Position numbers and translations under genes: made by a program. DNA of 39,060 nucleotides from Clostridium tepidiprofundi DSM 19306 (GTDB lineage Bacteria > Bacillota > Clostridia > Clostridiales > Clostridiaceae), in contig NZ_LTBA01000024.1 of assembly GCF_001594005.1 (NCBI RefSeq), forward strand, positions 1 to 39,060, given 5' to 3'. Shown here piece after piece: positions 1-8,217 of the stretch (positions are counted from its first letter, which is position 1; every line of letters starts with the position of its first letter). The notes beneath the pieces were generated by a model. It was not told where the DNA came from, ran no database searches, and saw only the letters and a program-made list of their open reading frames with translations.

Positions 1-382
1 ATCTTTTGATGAACATTTTTTTAGTACCAAATGTAACAGGGGGAATAGTTTTATTATCAATATGTTTTTGAAAATAGGCTAATCTTCTTTTTCTTTTATC
101 GAGCTTACTTTTTAAAGCATTCCTTTTCTTTTGAGATAATTTATCATTTTTTAACTGTTTTTCAACAGCCTTAACTTTCTTTTTATAATTATCTCTATTT
201 TCTTTGAGCAATTCTCTTTGAGAAACTATTGTCTGTCTTGCACTCTCAACGGCATCTTTAGCTTGACGTATATTTAAATTATATTTATGAGCTACTATTT
301 TTTCTAATTCACCTTTTTTTATTTCACCTTCAAGAAGTCTTTTGAAAGAAAACCTTATTGCAGTGCAAAATACTAACATCAT
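1..382 (-). CDS. tnpB: TnpB-like protein of an IS607-type element, N-terminal part only
   Basis: This is an open frame of 127 codons that runs off the left edge, so only the N-terminal part is visible. It starts at one of two adjacent ATGs (380-382 or 377-379), five bases after the tnpA remnant stops, and no good ribosome site precedes it. The visible part is Lys/Glu-rich and helical, with a long coiled stretch. It ends in a segment reading IPPVTFGTKKMFIKR, which resembles the TFG-K-FxKR region of TnpB proteins carried by IS607 elements. TnpB is an RNA-guided nuclease that helps such elements persist. Its RuvC residues and the 3' end that would encode the guide RNA lie outside the window. Assignment to IS607 rather than IS605 rests on the adjacent serine-recombinase remnant. 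Whether the whole gene is intact cannot be judged. Confidence 0.75.
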   Translation of the reverse strand, partial: MMLVFCTAIRFSFKRLLEGEIKKGELEKIVAHKYNLNIRQAKDAVESARQTIVSQRELLKENRDNYKKKVKAVEKQLKNDKLSQKKRNALKSKLDKRKRRLAYFQKHIDNKTIPPVTFGTKKMFIKR

Positions 383-386
383 ATTA

Positions 387-785
387 TCAATTATTGATTT
401 CTGTTTGTCGTTTAGATTTATCAATATTGCTCTCATTGTTGTTTTCATTAATACTTTGCTCCTGCCTTTCTTTTTCTAATTCATTGATAGTTTTCTTTAT
501 TTTTCTTTCACCTTTTGCTCCATATAATATAGCACTAAAACAAGTAATCATACTTATTAAATCATTAACCATTTCTTCATTTGGTTCTAACTTTTTGTTT
601 TGTTCAACTGCTTCAATACTTACATTTAATGATTTTGTAAACTCTTTAAGATAATTATATCCAAATCTAGCTAACCTATCAGGATATTCAACTATTATAG
701 TATCTACTTCATTTAATCTTCTAAACATTTTAATTAATTGTCTACGCTTATCATTTAAACCACTTGCAAAAAGTTTATATACATA
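387..785 (-). pseudogene. tnpA: IS607-type serine recombinase (tnpA), 5'-truncated remnant
   Basis: The frame matches the C-terminal half of the serine recombinase of IS607 elements: SGLNDKRRQLIK, then IIVEYPDRLARFGYNYL, then NEEMVNDLISMITCFSAILYGAKG. Recognisable sequence begins near 764, and the same frame has a stop at 786-788. The ATG at 728 lies inside the recombinase domain and is not a believable start. The N-terminal helix-turn-helix and the strand carrying the catalytic serine are missing, so the protein cannot be an active recombinase. An AGGGAGG ribosome-site-like sequence at 844-850 may be what remains of the original 5' end. The gene ends just before tnpB, as in intact IS607 elements. 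Confidence 0.8.
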
Positions 786-873
786 TCAAATAATTTTAGT
801 TAATTTTGTCTAAGTTTGAGCATTTTTCAAACAACAGTTGTAACCTCCCTTATAATATTTGTTTCAAGAAAAT

Positions 874-902
874 ATCTCAATACCATTATACAGTATTGAG
901 AT
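874..902 (-). terminator. Hairpin after the amidase gene
   Basis: ATCTCAATAC (874-883) pairs perfectly with GTATTGAGAT (893-902) around a 9-base loop, 9 bases beyond the amidase stop. On the minus strand it is followed by ATATTTTC, a weak T-run, so it may be an inefficient terminator or a 3'-end stabiliser. Confidence 0.5.
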
Positions 903-910
903 TAATTATT

Positions 911-3376
911 TTAATCTAAAACGTAATTATTTATGCCTAAACTCTTAAGTATTCCTCTAGCTATAGCTCTAGCACATTTAGTCCTATAACTATTTGTTAA
1001 TAATTTCTTCTCTTCAATAGGATTGCTTAAAAATCCTACTTCAGTAAGTACAGATATTGCATTTACATGCTTAAGAACGTAATATCCAGCTCCTTTGGTT
1101 CCTCTACTAAATGCACCAGTTTCTTTTAAAAGCTCTTTTTGAATGTTGTCAGCAACCTTTTTCCCTGAAGAACTATATCTATTATGATAAGTTTCTATTC
1201 CATGAGCTGTTTCTTTATAATATTTGTTAGCATGAATACTCACATACAAATCAACATCAGCATTGTTAGCAATATTACATCGCGCCCTCAAATCTGCATT
1301 TTCTTTTGATGGCCAACTTACATTATCAGTTGTCCTTGTATATACTACATTTATTCCATTCTTTACAAGATAATTGCCAACTTTTAATCCGATAGGCAAT
1401 GTAATGTTCTTTTCCATAGTACCTAGTTGTCCTATTGCACCAGGATCATATCCTCCATGTCCTGGATCTATGCAAACCTTAAATTTTGAACTTCCAGATT
1501 TATTAATAATAAGTGTCAAATTAACTAACTTTCTGCTTTCTTTTATTTTACCTTCGAATTCATATATACCTGGTTCATTCGTATTTACTCTATTACTGTT
1601 AGTATTCCATGTAACATTAACACTTTTCTTTATACCATTGCCCAATGTTATATTAACTTTATCTGGCAAATAGTAAGTTTGTCCTTTTTTAATATGCTTT
1701 ACCATATCATCAAAATGCACTTTACTCTCTTGTGATTCTTCCTCTTTAATAGTAGGTCCATTAGGATTAGCTGCTATATACTTCATTACTCCATCTGCAA
1801 TAGCTTCAGCACATCTATCCCTATATTCAGCTTTCTTCAACAATGCTTCTTCATCATAATTTGTTAGAAAACCAATTGCAGCCCAAACAGATACAGCATT
1901 TGAAAGTTTAAGTGTATTTATATGATTTACGCCTTTCACTCCCCTATATTTTGCCCCTGTTTTCTGTATTAAATCATTTTCAATATACTGTGCAAATTCT
2001 TTTCCTTCACCTTTACCTGCCAAATAAAATGTCTCAATTCCATTTGAGCTCTCTTTATTGAAGCCATTACATCCAATACTAACCATCAAATCAGCTTTTG
2101 CATTATTAGCAATTTTTACTCTCTCTTGAATCTCGTTATATGAATTCCATGTAACATAATCACTTTTCCTTGTATATATGACATTAACACCTTTGCTTTC
2201 GAGTATTTTCCCAACTTTTAAAGCAACATATAAATTAATATCTTTTTCTTTTGCACCAGTTACACCAACAGTACCGCTATCAAACCCTCCCCTTGACGGA
2301 TTAATACATACTTTATAAATTTTTGCTGGTTTGTTTGGTTTGTTTGGTTCAGCTGGCTTAGTTGAATTTAAATAATCAGAAATATTACCTTTACCTACAT
2401 ATTTTTCTAATGCTTCTGCAATAGCATTTGCCAATTTCTGCTGATATGCATCACTCTTTAAAAGTTTTTCTTCTCTACTATTAGTAATAAATCCAAGTTC
2501 CAACTGCACTTTCGCACTTCTTATATTTCTTAATATATTTGCTCTTTCCTTCTGTAATGATTTTATTCCTCTATCATTCGCAAAAGTGTATTTTATCAAA
2601 CTTTTTTGTATGTAATCTGCTAACCTCTTGTCTTCATCATAACCATCTAAATAATATGTTTCAATGCCATTAACATTTCCATTTTCATAAGCATTACAAT
2701 TTATAGTTAAAAACAAATCAGCTTTAGCTTCATTACAAATTCTCGCTCTATTATTTGCATCTTCTTTGATATTCCACCCAACTTTAGATGTTTTACGTGT
2801 ATAAATAACATTTACACCTTTCTTTTCAAGTATGTTTCCCAATTTAAGTGCAACATTCAAATTCACATACGATGCCTTAACACTTGTGCTACCTTTAATA
2901 GAATTTGCCCATAATTGTCCCGGGTCTATACATATAGTCAATTTATCATCAATATTTTTTGCATTTTCTATATTATTAGGAAATGGCCTTATTACCCTGA
3001 ATTGCATTTTAGTTTCTTTAAGCAACTGATGACCATCAGACGATTTAATTCCATCTTTTATAACTATAAAGTAATTCCTTCCATATGAATAACTTTTTAT
3101 AGGAGTTATAATTATAGACTTTTTATCTTGTCCAATTTTCACATATACATCTATTTTTTGATTATTTTCATCAACTATGTAAATATTATTTGTATTAACC
3201 GAGCTACTATTTATCGTTTTATTAAATCTTATTGTCCACTTTTTATTTATATTAACCCCTCTTCTTGAGGGAATTCCTCTAACTTCACTTGCACTTGCAT
3301 AATTTAAACCTTGTGTAAAAACAAACAATATTGAAAACATTATAGTAAAAATAAAAAATCTATAAAACCTATTCAC
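911..3376 (-). CDS. Secreted N-acetylmuramoyl-L-alanine amidase with three Amidase_3 domains, two of them degenerate
   Basis: GTG at 3376 is chosen because a GGGGGAG site lies just before it; an upstream ATG at 3400 lacks one. The product is 821 residues. A signal peptide (about 1-30) is followed by a SbsA/Big_5-type Ig-like domain (about 32-128), Amidase_3 copy 1 (about 145-328), a Pro/Lys linker, copy 2 (about 353-534), a second Ig-like domain (about 555-625) and copy 3 (about 632-812). Amidase_3 enzymes are zinc hydrolases that cut the MurNAc to L-Ala bond of peptidoglycan. Copy 3 has the full set: DPGHGG His640, Glu655, SIHAN His715 and EVGFLSN Glu779. Copy 1 has Gln and Asn in place of the two His. 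Copy 2 has Arg and Gly there and Ala instead of the final Glu. Copies 1 and 2 are therefore probably wall-binding or structural. The protein likely acts in the wall during growth, division or spore cycling. Confidence 0.9.
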   Translation of the reverse strand: MNRFYRFFIFTIMFSILFVFTQGLNYASASEVRGIPSRRGVNINKKWTIRFNKTINSSSVNTNNIYIVDENNQKIDVYVKIGQDKKSIIITPIKSYSYGRNYFIVIKDGIKSSDGHQLLKETKMQFRVIRPFPNNIENAKNIDDKLTICIDPGQLWANSIKGSTSVKASYVNLNVALKLGNILEKKGVNVIYTRKTSKVGWNIKEDANNRARICNEAKADLFLTINCNAYENGNVNGIETYYLDGYDEDKRLADYIQKSLIKYTFANDRGIKSLQKERANILRNIRSAKVQLELGFITNSREEKLLKSDAYQQKLANAIAEALEKYVGKGNISDYLNSTKPAEPNKPNKPAKIYKVCINPSRGGFDSGTVGVTGAKEKDINLYVALKVGKILESKGVNVIYTRKSDYVTWNSYNEIQERVKIANNAKADLMVSIGCNGFNKESSNGIETFYLAGKGEGKEFAQYIENDLIQKTGAKYRGVKGVNHINTLKLSNAVSVWAAIGFLTNYDEEALLKKAEYRDRCAEAIADGVMKYIAANPNGPTIKEEESQESKVHFDDMVKHIKKGQTYYLPDKVNITLGNGIKKSVNVTWNTNSNRVNTNEPGIYEFEGKIKESRKLVNLTLIINKSGSSKFKVCIDPGHGGYDPGAIGQLGTMEKNITLPIGLKVGNYLVKNGINVVYTRTTDNVSWPSKENADLRARCNIANNADVDLYVSIHANKYYKETAHGIETYHNRYSSSGKKVADNIQKELLKETGAFSRGTKGAGYYVLKHVNAISVLTEVGFLSNPIEEKKLLTNSYRTKCARAIARGILKSLGINNYVLD

Positions 3377-3651
3377 ATCTTCTCCCCCTTGCAAGCTCAT
3401 TTTATATGATTACATTTTATTTAATCATAATACATTCATTATACAATATTTCATCAATATTCTCTATATTTTAATTATTTTTTTATTATTTTTAAAATAT
3501 TTATCGAACTTTTTGTAATTTTTTGTATGAATTTTGTTCATAGCAGATTAAAGGATATATGAAATACTATGTAGAAATACAATTTACATACATCAAAAAA
3601 ATGAACGATGGTTATCATAAATATGTATTAGTATTGAAAGGAGCATTTTTT

Positions 3652-4287
3652 ATGAAGATAACTTGGCTTGGGCATGCATCATTTCTAATTGAAGATTCAA
3701 AAGGAAGAAAATTACTGACTGATCCTTTTGACAAAACAGTAGGATATGAAACATATAAAGGAACCGCTGACGTTGTAACAATAAGTCACGAACATTTCGA
3801 TCACAATTATACTAAAGATATTCAAGGAGATTTTGAACTTGTTAATAAGGTCGGATTCTTCTATGCTTGTGATATCCCTGTAAAGGGTATACCATCTTAC
3901 CATGATAAATCAAAAGGTGCAAAACGAGGTGACAACATAATATACACATTTAAAATGGATGATTATGTAATATGTCACCTTGGCGATTTAGGTCATGCTT
4001 TAACTCAAGAAGATATTGACGCTATTGGAAAGGTGAATATATTATTGATACCTGTAGGTGGAAACTTTACACTAGATGGAAAAGAATCAGCTGAGGTTGC
4101 TAAAGCAATCGGAAGTAATATTGTTATTCCTATGCACTATAAAACACCTGCACTAAGCTTTCCTTTAGATGGTGTTGAAAACTTTATTATGTATATGAAA
4201 AATGGCGATAGAATTGAAAACAACACATTAGAAATAACAGATGAACTTACTGAACACAATATTGTTAAAATACTCAACTACAAATAA
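3652..4287 (+). CDS. Metallo-beta-lactamase-fold metal-dependent hydrolase (UPF0173/UlaG-like)
   Basis: The product is 211 residues. The ATG at 3652 follows GAAAGGAG at 3636-3643; the longer in-frame start at 3559 lacks a ribosome site. Metallo-beta-lactamase-fold features are present: an N-terminal WLGHASFLI strand, the HxHxDH motif HEHFDH at 46-51 that binds metal, a GDLGH metal-ligand motif at about 111-115 and a late IPMHY histidine. This arrangement is typical of the small cytoplasmic UPF0173 family, related to UlaG lactonases, whose physiological substrates are mostly unknown. There is no signal peptide. It stands alone, divergent from the amidase gene, and ends at a strong terminator. 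The fold is secure; the substrate is not predictable from the sequence. Confidence 0.85.
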   Translation: MKITWLGHASFLIEDSKGRKLLTDPFDKTVGYETYKGTADVVTISHEHFDHNYTKDIQGDFELVNKVGFFYACDIPVKGIPSYHDKSKGAKRGDNIIYTFKMDDYVICHLGDLGHALTQEDIDAIGKVNILLIPVGGNFTLDGKESAEVAKAIGSNIVIPMHYKTPALSFPLDGVENFIMYMKNGDRIENNTLEITDELTEHNIVKILNYK

Positions 4288-4310
4288 TTATTTTATCAAT
4301 TTATATTATG

Positions 4311-4336
4311 CCCCCCTTCGAGGGGTTATTTTTTTT
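4311..4336 (+). terminator. Rho-independent terminator after the hydrolase gene
   Basis: CCCCT (4313-4317), loop TCG, AGGGG (4321-4325), then TTATTTTTTTT. It is GC-rich in an AT-rich setting and 24 bases past the stop. Confidence 0.85.
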
Positions 4337-4480
4337 AATTTATATAGAGATCTTTTTTAATTTTTAGCTAATATGAATAACTTTTTTCGAATACTAACGT
4401 ATACTTAGTGAAAATATTAATTCATCATTGCTAACAAAATACATTATAAAAAATAAAATAATTTGAAGGAAGGTATAAAT

Positions 4481-5197
4481 ATGAATAAAAAAAGAATTAC
4501 TGCTTTAATGCTAACACTATTATTATCAACATCAACTGTTTCTGCATTTGCAACACAAATAAAAAGTAACAATAAAACTTCAGTAAAAACTTCATTGTTA
4601 AAACACAATAATAATATGGTATACACTGGTGGAAGTAACTATTTTGACGAAAAAACCGGAAAATATATAATGAAGAAAAAAACATCTATTAATAAAGAAA
4701 ATATATTAATCAAAAACAATACAGATACAAATATTGACTACAAAGATGTAACAAATAAGATTTCTAATGATAGTGAATTAAGTGAATGGATATCTATAAA
4801 TCGCAATACTAAAGGGGTTTATTTCAAAAACTACAATAATAAGAATTATTTATTAATTTCTGCTGGAAAATGTAATACTGGAGGCTATTCTATCAATTTG
4901 AATAAACTATATACCAAAAAAAATATACTATACGTTGATGCTGATATTAAAGTTCCCTCTAAGGATTCTATTGTAACAGAAGCAATAACTTATCCTTATT
5001 TAATTATTCAATTAGATTCAAATAGCAAGTTTAATAATATTGTATGGAATCAAATAAATATCAATGATTTAAAATTAAATGACTCAACAACTCTAGGAGA
5101 TATTAAAAAAATGTTCAATTCGGCCAATAATACTGGCAAAAAATTATCCGTAATAAAAAAAGTGCTTAACTTTTTACAAACTCTAATAAGTTTATAA
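4481..5197 (+). CDS. Secreted protein with a PrcB C-terminal-like domain
   Basis: The product is 238 residues. The ATG at 4481 follows GAAGGAAGG at 4465-4473; an in-frame TTG at 4463 is not needed. A clear signal peptide ends in STVSAFA (about 1-24). The next 90 residues are Lys/Asn-rich and not recognised. From about residue 120 the sequence follows the pattern of the PrcB C-terminal domain: a YLLISAGKCNTGGYSI segment, then beta-rich sequence leading to P-x(8)-AITYPYLIIQLD. In other proteins this domain occurs on secreted or lipid-anchored proteins, named after the PrcB partner of a spirochaete protease complex. No protease gene adjoins it here, so the partner is unknown. The gene is alone between two terminators. 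The domain call is by pattern only; a plain secreted protein of unknown function is the fallback. Confidence 0.65.
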   Translation: MNKKRITALMLTLLLSTSTVSAFATQIKSNNKTSVKTSLLKHNNNMVYTGGSNYFDEKTGKYIMKKKTSINKENILIKNNTDTNIDYKDVTNKISNDSELSEWISINRNTKGVYFKNYNNKNYLLISAGKCNTGGYSINLNKLYTKKNILYVDADIKVPSKDSIVTEAITYPYLIIQLDSNSKFNNIVWNQININDLKLNDSTTLGDIKKMFNSANNTGKKLSVIKKVLNFLQTLISL

Positions 5198-5209
5198 TTT
5201 ACAGCAAGC

Positions 5210-5256
5210 AAAAACATCCTAAAAATAAACAATATGTTTATTTTTAGGATGTTTTT
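5210..5256. terminator. Bidirectional terminator between converging genes
   Basis: A perfect 22-bp inverted repeat with loop ATA, starting AAAAACATCC and ending GGATGTTTTT. It gives a T-run on both strands and serves both the PrcB-domain gene (+) and nrdG (-). Confidence 0.9.
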
Positions 5257-5281
5257 AAGCTTATAGTTCTAATTTCACAGA

Positions 5282-5779
5282 CTATAAAATTACTTCTACA
5301 ACTCTTTTCTCATACATACTCTTTTCTACATCTATAATCCTCTGATTTGAAGAACCAACATATTTAGGCGCATCCTCAGTAAGATTTTTGTCAAATTTAC
5401 CATCAACTAAAACATCAACTTTATTCAACAAAATAATCTTAGCTTCATCATCACTATGCAATATTTCTTCATATGTATATCCCGTATAGCACCACAAATT
5501 CAAACCTATACTCTTGACTTTATCCGCAAGAATCGCAAGTTCCTTCGCACTATCAAAAGGCTCTCCTCCTGAAAAAGTAACACCACTGATTAGAGGAACA
5601 TTGCTTTTTATTCTTTCAAATACATCATCAATTTCAACTTCATCACCATAATTATAATCCTGCATTTCTTTGTTATGGCAACCATCACAATTATGATTAC
5701 ATCCTGAAACAAAAACAACCGACCTTATTCCAACACCATTAACTAGTGAATTATCTAAAAACCCTGCAATCCTCATCAT
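5282..5779 (-). CDS. nrdG: Anaerobic ribonucleoside-triphosphate reductase activating protein (radical SAM)
   Basis: The product is 165 residues, the usual NrdG size. It carries the radical-SAM cluster motif Cys27-x3-Cys31-x2-Cys34 (CNHNCDGC) and a FSGGEP segment that contacts S-adenosylmethionine. NrdG reduces SAM with its [4Fe-4S] cluster and installs the glycyl radical on NrdD, allowing anaerobic dNTP synthesis. The ATG overlaps the nrdD stop by four bases (ATGA), so the two genes are translationally coupled and share the promoter upstream of nrdD. The second codon is also ATG; the first is preferred because of the overlap and the GGGGTG sequence before it. It ends at the bidirectional terminator. 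Confidence 0.95.
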   Translation of the reverse strand: MMRIAGFLDNSLVNGVGIRSVVFVSGCNHNCDGCHNKEMQDYNYGDEVEIDDVFERIKSNVPLISGVTFSGGEPFDSAKELAILADKVKSIGLNLWCYTGYTYEEILHSDDEAKIILLNKVDVLVDGKFDKNLTEDAPKYVGSSNQRIIDVEKSMYEKRVVEVIL

Positions 5780-7977
5780 TGAATCACCCCAGGGGTGTAA
5801 GTTTTTCCAAAACTTCCATTATGTGCAGTTCTATCTGCTCTTTCAGCAACCTTACCCGAACCGAATCTTTCATCAAGTGACAAATATCCTGTGACACGAC
5901 TTATTCCCTGTATATTCATGCTATTACATTTAGGACAATGTGTTTCATATGACTCAACTCTATGTCCGCAGTCTTTACAATACCTCATATGAAAATTAAT
6001 TCCCATATAAGATATATTTGTATTATGATAAGCATAATCTATAATCGCCTTAACATCTTCTTTTTCTGGATACCCGTCTAACTCAATATAAGTTATATGA
6101 CCACCATTGCATATTTTGTGATATGGTGCTTCAATATCAATCTTATCCTTTATTGATATTTTATAGCTTACTGGTATATGGTAACTATTGGTATAGTAAT
6201 CTTTATCCGTTACGCCTTTTATTTTACCGAATAATTTTTGGTCCTGAATAATAAATTTACCACTCAATCCTTCTGCTGGTGTAGCATAGCATGAATAATT
6301 AAGCTTATCCTTAACTTTAACTTCATCACAATATTCTCTTATTATTCCAACAATTTCAATACCTATTTTACGAGCATACTCATTTTCACCGTGATGATAC
6401 CCTAATATAGCTGTTAATGTCTCCGCTAAACCAATAAATCCAATAGCCCATGTTCCTTGCTTTAATATTGGCTCTATACTATCATCTTCATTTAAATTTT
6501 CAGAACCCTTCATAAGCTTTTCTCCTGCAACAAATGGTAAATCTTTAACCCTAAGATTCTTCAATATACTATATCTATGCATCAATGCTTCTCTTGATAA
6601 CTCTAGTCTTCTATTCAATAGTTTATAAAAAATATCTAAAGCAAATTTTCTGATTTCACTTTCCATATTTTCTTTACCATACTTTGCAACATCGTCCTTA
6701 TAAAAACTTTCCGCTTCTTTCCTTGCTAATATGCCTAAACGAGGAAGATTTATCGTACAAGGTGCTATGTTACCTCTTCCATCTGGTCCAGGCTCTCCAT
6801 TTATATTAGACATAACATACGTCCTACATCCCATTGTTGCTGGTATATATCCCTTATCATAATATTCCTTATTAAAATCAGCATCAATATTCATAAACAT
6901 AGGATTCATCCTCTTACTTGCAACTCTACAAGCAAGTTCATATAAATCATAATAAGGATCACCAGGTTCTCTATTTACACCCTCTTTAACCCTAAAAATA
7001 ATATTAGGGAATATAGGTTGTTCTCCTTTACCTAATCCTTTTTCATATTCCTCCAAAAATGCCTTATCTATCAAATATGCATCATAACTTTCTGGAAGTC
7101 CAATATTTAAAGATGAAAATGGTACTTGAGATCCTGCTCTACTATGCATAGTATTTAGATTGAAAACAATAGCTTGCATTGCTTGATGTACAATTTTTTC
7201 TAATTTCTTTTCAACTAGTTCATCTAACTTATCATCATCACCAATAATTTCTTTATACTCTTCTCTTATTTCATTTCTTGTCAATTCAACAAAATATCCC
7301 ATATCATTGTCAAAATCGACATGTGACTGACCTCCAAACATGTCATTTTGAGCACTCTGTAATAATATACAAGACAATTCTGCAGCAGAACCAATTCTTT
7401 TAGGAGGTTTTATTGTACCATATCCTGTATTGAAGCCTCTCTTTAACACTTCACCTGTTTTTATATTCAAGCAATTTGTAGTTAAATTATAACTATCCAA
7501 ATCATGAAAATATATATCACCATTTTCATGTGCTTTAGCCAAATGCTTCGGCATAGAAGCTAAGTTATGCCATTTATTAGACTCACTCGCTATTCTTAAA
7601 AGTTTAGAACTAAAATTATTACCGACATTAGCATTATCTCTGTCCGTCTCTACTCCAATTTTATTAATAGTTTTCATTATATCAGATTTTATTTCTCTTA
7701 TTTTTGTTCTTTCACGTCTATAGTTTGAATAGGCATTTCCTATTTCATCGTATCCACTTGATAAAAGTAATTCTTCAACCACATTCTGTATTTCTTCTAC
7801 TGTTAATTCATTCTTATCAAACATTTCTAACTTTTGTATAATGCTTTGAGTTAAATCAATGAACTCACTTTCTTTCATAATAATTCCAATTTCACTAGCC
7901 GCACCTTTAATAGCATTGGTTATTTTCTGAGCATCAAATTCAACTCTTCTACCATCCCTTTTTACTACATATTGCAT
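5776..7977 (-). CDS. nrdD: Class III anaerobic ribonucleoside-triphosphate reductase
   Basis: The product is 733 residues, full length for NrdD. It opens with an ATP-cone domain (about 1-95; YVVKRDGRRVEFDAQKITNAI), which senses ATP/dATP and sets overall activity. The large middle part is the ten-stranded barrel; candidate active-site Cys lie in MGCRTYV and APCTINLPR. Near the C-terminus is a four-Cys zinc site (CKDC and CPKC, about residues 667-684). The radical Gly follows in RVTGY (about residue 697). The tail after RVTGY (SLDERFGSGK) differs from the E. coli enzyme but is familiar from clostridial relatives. It makes dNTPs without oxygen, using NrdG for activation. Start ATG follows GGGAGG. 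Transcription appears to begin at a good promoter at 8025-8053 with an NrdR-box-like palindrome downstream. Confidence 0.96.
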   Translation of the reverse strand: MQYVVKRDGRRVEFDAQKITNAIKGAASEIGIIMKESEFIDLTQSIIQKLEMFDKNELTVEEIQNVVEELLLSSGYDEIGNAYSNYRRERTKIREIKSDIMKTINKIGVETDRDNANVGNNFSSKLLRIASESNKWHNLASMPKHLAKAHENGDIYFHDLDSYNLTTNCLNIKTGEVLKRGFNTGYGTIKPPKRIGSAAELSCILLQSAQNDMFGGQSHVDFDNDMGYFVELTRNEIREEYKEIIGDDDKLDELVEKKLEKIVHQAMQAIVFNLNTMHSRAGSQVPFSSLNIGLPESYDAYLIDKAFLEEYEKGLGKGEQPIFPNIIFRVKEGVNREPGDPYYDLYELACRVASKRMNPMFMNIDADFNKEYYDKGYIPATMGCRTYVMSNINGEPGPDGRGNIAPCTINLPRLGILARKEAESFYKDDVAKYGKENMESEIRKFALDIFYKLLNRRLELSREALMHRYSILKNLRVKDLPFVAGEKLMKGSENLNEDDSIEPILKQGTWAIGFIGLAETLTAILGYHHGENEYARKIGIEIVGIIREYCDEVKVKDKLNYSCYATPAEGLSGKFIIQDQKLFGKIKGVTDKDYYTNSYHIPVSYKISIKDKIDIEAPYHKICNGGHITYIELDGYPEKEDVKAIIDYAYHNTNISYMGINFHMRYCKDCGHRVESYETHCPKCNSMNIQGISRVTGYLSLDERFGSGKVAERADRTAHNGSFGKTYTPGVIQ

Positions 7978-7993
7978 TTAATAACCTCCCGAT

Positions 7994-8053
7994 ACACAAT
8001 ATATTGTATTAATAATACTACAACATTATACTATTTAAAAATTTTAATATCAA
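7994..8053 (-). promoter_or_regulatory. nrdDG promoter with NrdR-box-like palindrome
   Basis: On the minus strand, TTGATA (8048-8053) and TATAAT (8025-8030) are separated by 17 bases, matching a housekeeping promoter. ACACAATATATTGTAT at 7994-8009 lies between the promoter and the ribosome site. It closely fits the NrdR box pattern acaCwAtATaTwGtgt, the operator for the dATP/ATP-sensing repressor of ribonucleotide reductase genes. NrdR normally uses two boxes about 31 bases apart; I see only a poor second match near 8025-8040, overlapping the -10. Confidence 0.6.
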
Positions 8054-8165
8054 TTTTCAAATTAACCTTATCTAAATAATATGATTGATTATATTAACTT
8101 ATCTCATTTTTTTAGAGTTTCTTATATCAAAATCATTATTGACACATAAAGAATAATCTTTTAAC

Positions 8166-8212
8166 AGAGAATAGGAAACTTTAATCAGAGACTGGAGACT
8201 CGAAACTGACGT
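8166..8212. repeat. Short copy of a degenerate 'agtctcc/tattctct' repeat
   Basis: On the minus strand this stretch contains AGTCTCCAGTCTCTGATTAA and then CTATTCTCTGTTAA. The same phrases occur at 17250-17280 (tagtctccagtttcc, tctctagtctct) and at 17735-17775 (ctattctctaattaa, ctattctctagttaa). It lies just beyond the aldehyde dehydrogenase stop and looks like an isolated piece of that mosaic. Confidence 0.45.
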
Positions 8213-8217
8213 ACTTG

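Noticed and set aside
358-654. 98-codon plus-strand ORF
   Set aside because: It is the complement of the tnpA/tnpB remnants, which have clear family motifs.
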